Shown one piece after another: positions 6,215-6,920 of a stretch of DNA of 6,920 bases. The translations under genes and the position numbers were made by a program. The notes under the pieces are model-generated. The model saw only the letters and a list, made by a program, of their open reading frames with translations, was not told the DNA's origin and did not search any database. The first letter of the stretch is position 1, and each line of letters begins with the position of its first letter. The DNA is from Pseudomonadota bacterium (GTDB lineage: Bacteria > Desulfobacterota > WTBG01 > JAGOGO01): contig JAGHDE010000099.1 in assembly GCA_021160085.1 (NCBI GenBank), forward strand, positions 1 through 6,920, read 5' to 3'.

Positions 6215-6920
6215 CTATTGGATAGCTGACGCCATTGTGAAGATGGGTAAATACATTGCCACCACCAGTGCCCCAATTATTCCCCCCAAGACTACCATCA
6301 GCATTGGCTCCAGCATGGAGGTGAGATTTTCAACCGATACATCTACTTCTTCATCATAGAACTCAGCGATTTTTTCAAGCATGGAATCCAGGGCTCCAGT
6401 CGATTCTCCTACTGAAATCATCTGGACCACCATAGGGGGGAAAACTCCGCTTTCAGCCATAGGCACAGCAATGGTTTTCCCCTCCGAGATGCTCTTTCGA
6501 GTAGATTCAACAGCGGACTGGATAGTTCTATTGCCGGCAGTTTTGGCTACAATGTCCAATCCCTCTAAAATTGGGACTCCGCTGCTGATCATAGTGCCCA
6601 ATGTTCTCGTAAAGCGTGCCACCGCGACTTTTCGAATAAGGTCACCAAAAACTGGCGACTTAAGGATAAGATCATCAACAATGGCTCTTCCTTTGGAGGT
6701 CTTGTAAAACTTATTAAAAGCAAAAACGATAACGCCAAAAATTATGATGAGGGGTATAATCCACTTCTTGAGCCAATTGCTCATATTTATAACCAATTGG
6801 GTGAAGGCGGGAAGCGCCTTGCCAAATTCGCAAAACATTTTTTCAAAAATTGGAATAACAAAGATAAGAAGAACTGTAACAACCGCCACAGCAATCACCA
6901 TTACAATCAAGGGATAAAAC
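6215..6920 (-). CDS. pilC: Type IV pilus inner-membrane platform protein PilC/GspF family (5' end beyond window)
   Basis: This is the polytopic inner-membrane protein that links the PilB/PilT motor ATPases to pilin assembly (GspF in type II secretion). About 234 C-terminal residues are visible, out of roughly 400 in the family. The frame is open to the window edge and the first visible residues, FYPLIVMV, already match the family, so the start is upstream and a TTG at 6910 is not a real start. Visible parts in order: a membrane segment (LIVMVIAVAVVTVLLIFVIP); the post-TM stretch with LPAFTQLV; another membrane segment (IIPLIIIFGVIVFAF); the second T2SSF helical-bundle domain with RFTRTLGTMISSGVPILEGL and the highly conserved MISVGESTGALDSML; and the last membrane segment ending in VAMYLPIF. 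The MYLPIF ending favours PilC over GspF, but the context that would prove it is outside the window. The stop is TAG; no convincing terminator follows before the lysS promoter. Confidence 0.93.
   Translation of the reverse strand, partial: FYPLIVMVIAVAVVTVLLIFVIPIFEKMFCEFGKALPAFTQLVINMSNWLKKWIIPLIIIFGVIVFAFNKFYKTSKGRAIVDDLILKSPVFGDLIRKVAVARFTRTLGTMISSGVPILEGLDIVAKTAGNRTIQSAVESTRKSISEGKTIAVPMAESGVFPPMVVQMISVGESTGALDSMLEKIAEFYDEEVDVSVENLTSMLEPMLMVVLGGIIGALVVAMYLPIFTMASAIQ

Noticed and set aside
6908..6910. TTG as the start of the pilus platform gene
   Set aside because: The frame continues upstream to the window edge and the codons before TTG (F-Y-P) fit the family, so this is a truncated internal segment and not a start.
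1..6920. Mobile element, CRISPR array, tRNA/rRNA, prophage or defence genes
   Set aside because: No repeat arrays, transposase motifs, cloverleaf-type sequence or foreign-looking genes were seen; nearly all bases belong to five core genes.

Overview
The window holds five protein-coding genes, all on the minus strand. It looks like an ordinary chromosomal stretch from a Gram-negative bacterium with a full outer membrane. Read in transcription order (right to left) they are: the 3' part of a type IV pilus inner-membrane platform gene (pilC/gspF family), lysS (class II lysyl-tRNA synthetase), a LolC/LolE-family permease gene, lolD, and a bamA gene that runs off the left edge. The order lysS-lolC/E-lolD-bamA, the single Lol permease and the look of the BamA sequence suggest a deltaproteobacterium in the broad sense (Desulfobacterota and relatives). 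That placement is an inference from recalled gene order and protein style; no search was run.

Layout. 6215-6920 is the C-terminal half of PilC, whose start lies outside the window. 6085-6214 is a 130-bp AT-rich gap with a good sigma70-type promoter pointing at lysS and a perfect 8-bp hairpin in the predicted lysS leader. 4603-6084 is a complete lysS. After a 41-bp gap comes a complete lolC/E gene (3287-4561). lolD follows and probably starts at a GTG at 3264 behind a strong Shine-Dalgarno sequence, rather than at the overlapping ATG at 3294. An 82-bp gap with a nested dyad and a TATAAT box separates lolD from bamA. The bamA frame is open from 2474 to position 1: 824 codons are visible and the last barrel strands are missing. 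No stretch over 300 bp lacks a gene.

How the genes fit together. LolC/E and LolD are the inner-membrane ABC machine that releases lipoproteins to the periplasmic carrier LolA. BamA is the essential outer-membrane insertase, and its partner subunits are lipoproteins that need Lol trafficking. The close spacing and shared strand suggest one envelope-biogenesis operon read from the lysS promoter, possibly with a weak internal promoter before bamA. PilC belongs to a separate upstream unit.

The feature most worth a second look is the N-terminus of BamA. Between the signal peptide and the first of five POTRA domains lies an extra domain of about 130 residues that resembles the TolB-N/FlgO/CsgG-type periplasmic fold and is absent from E. 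coli BamA. I found no mobile element, CRISPR array, RNA gene or defence system, and nothing that I would call a wholly new system.
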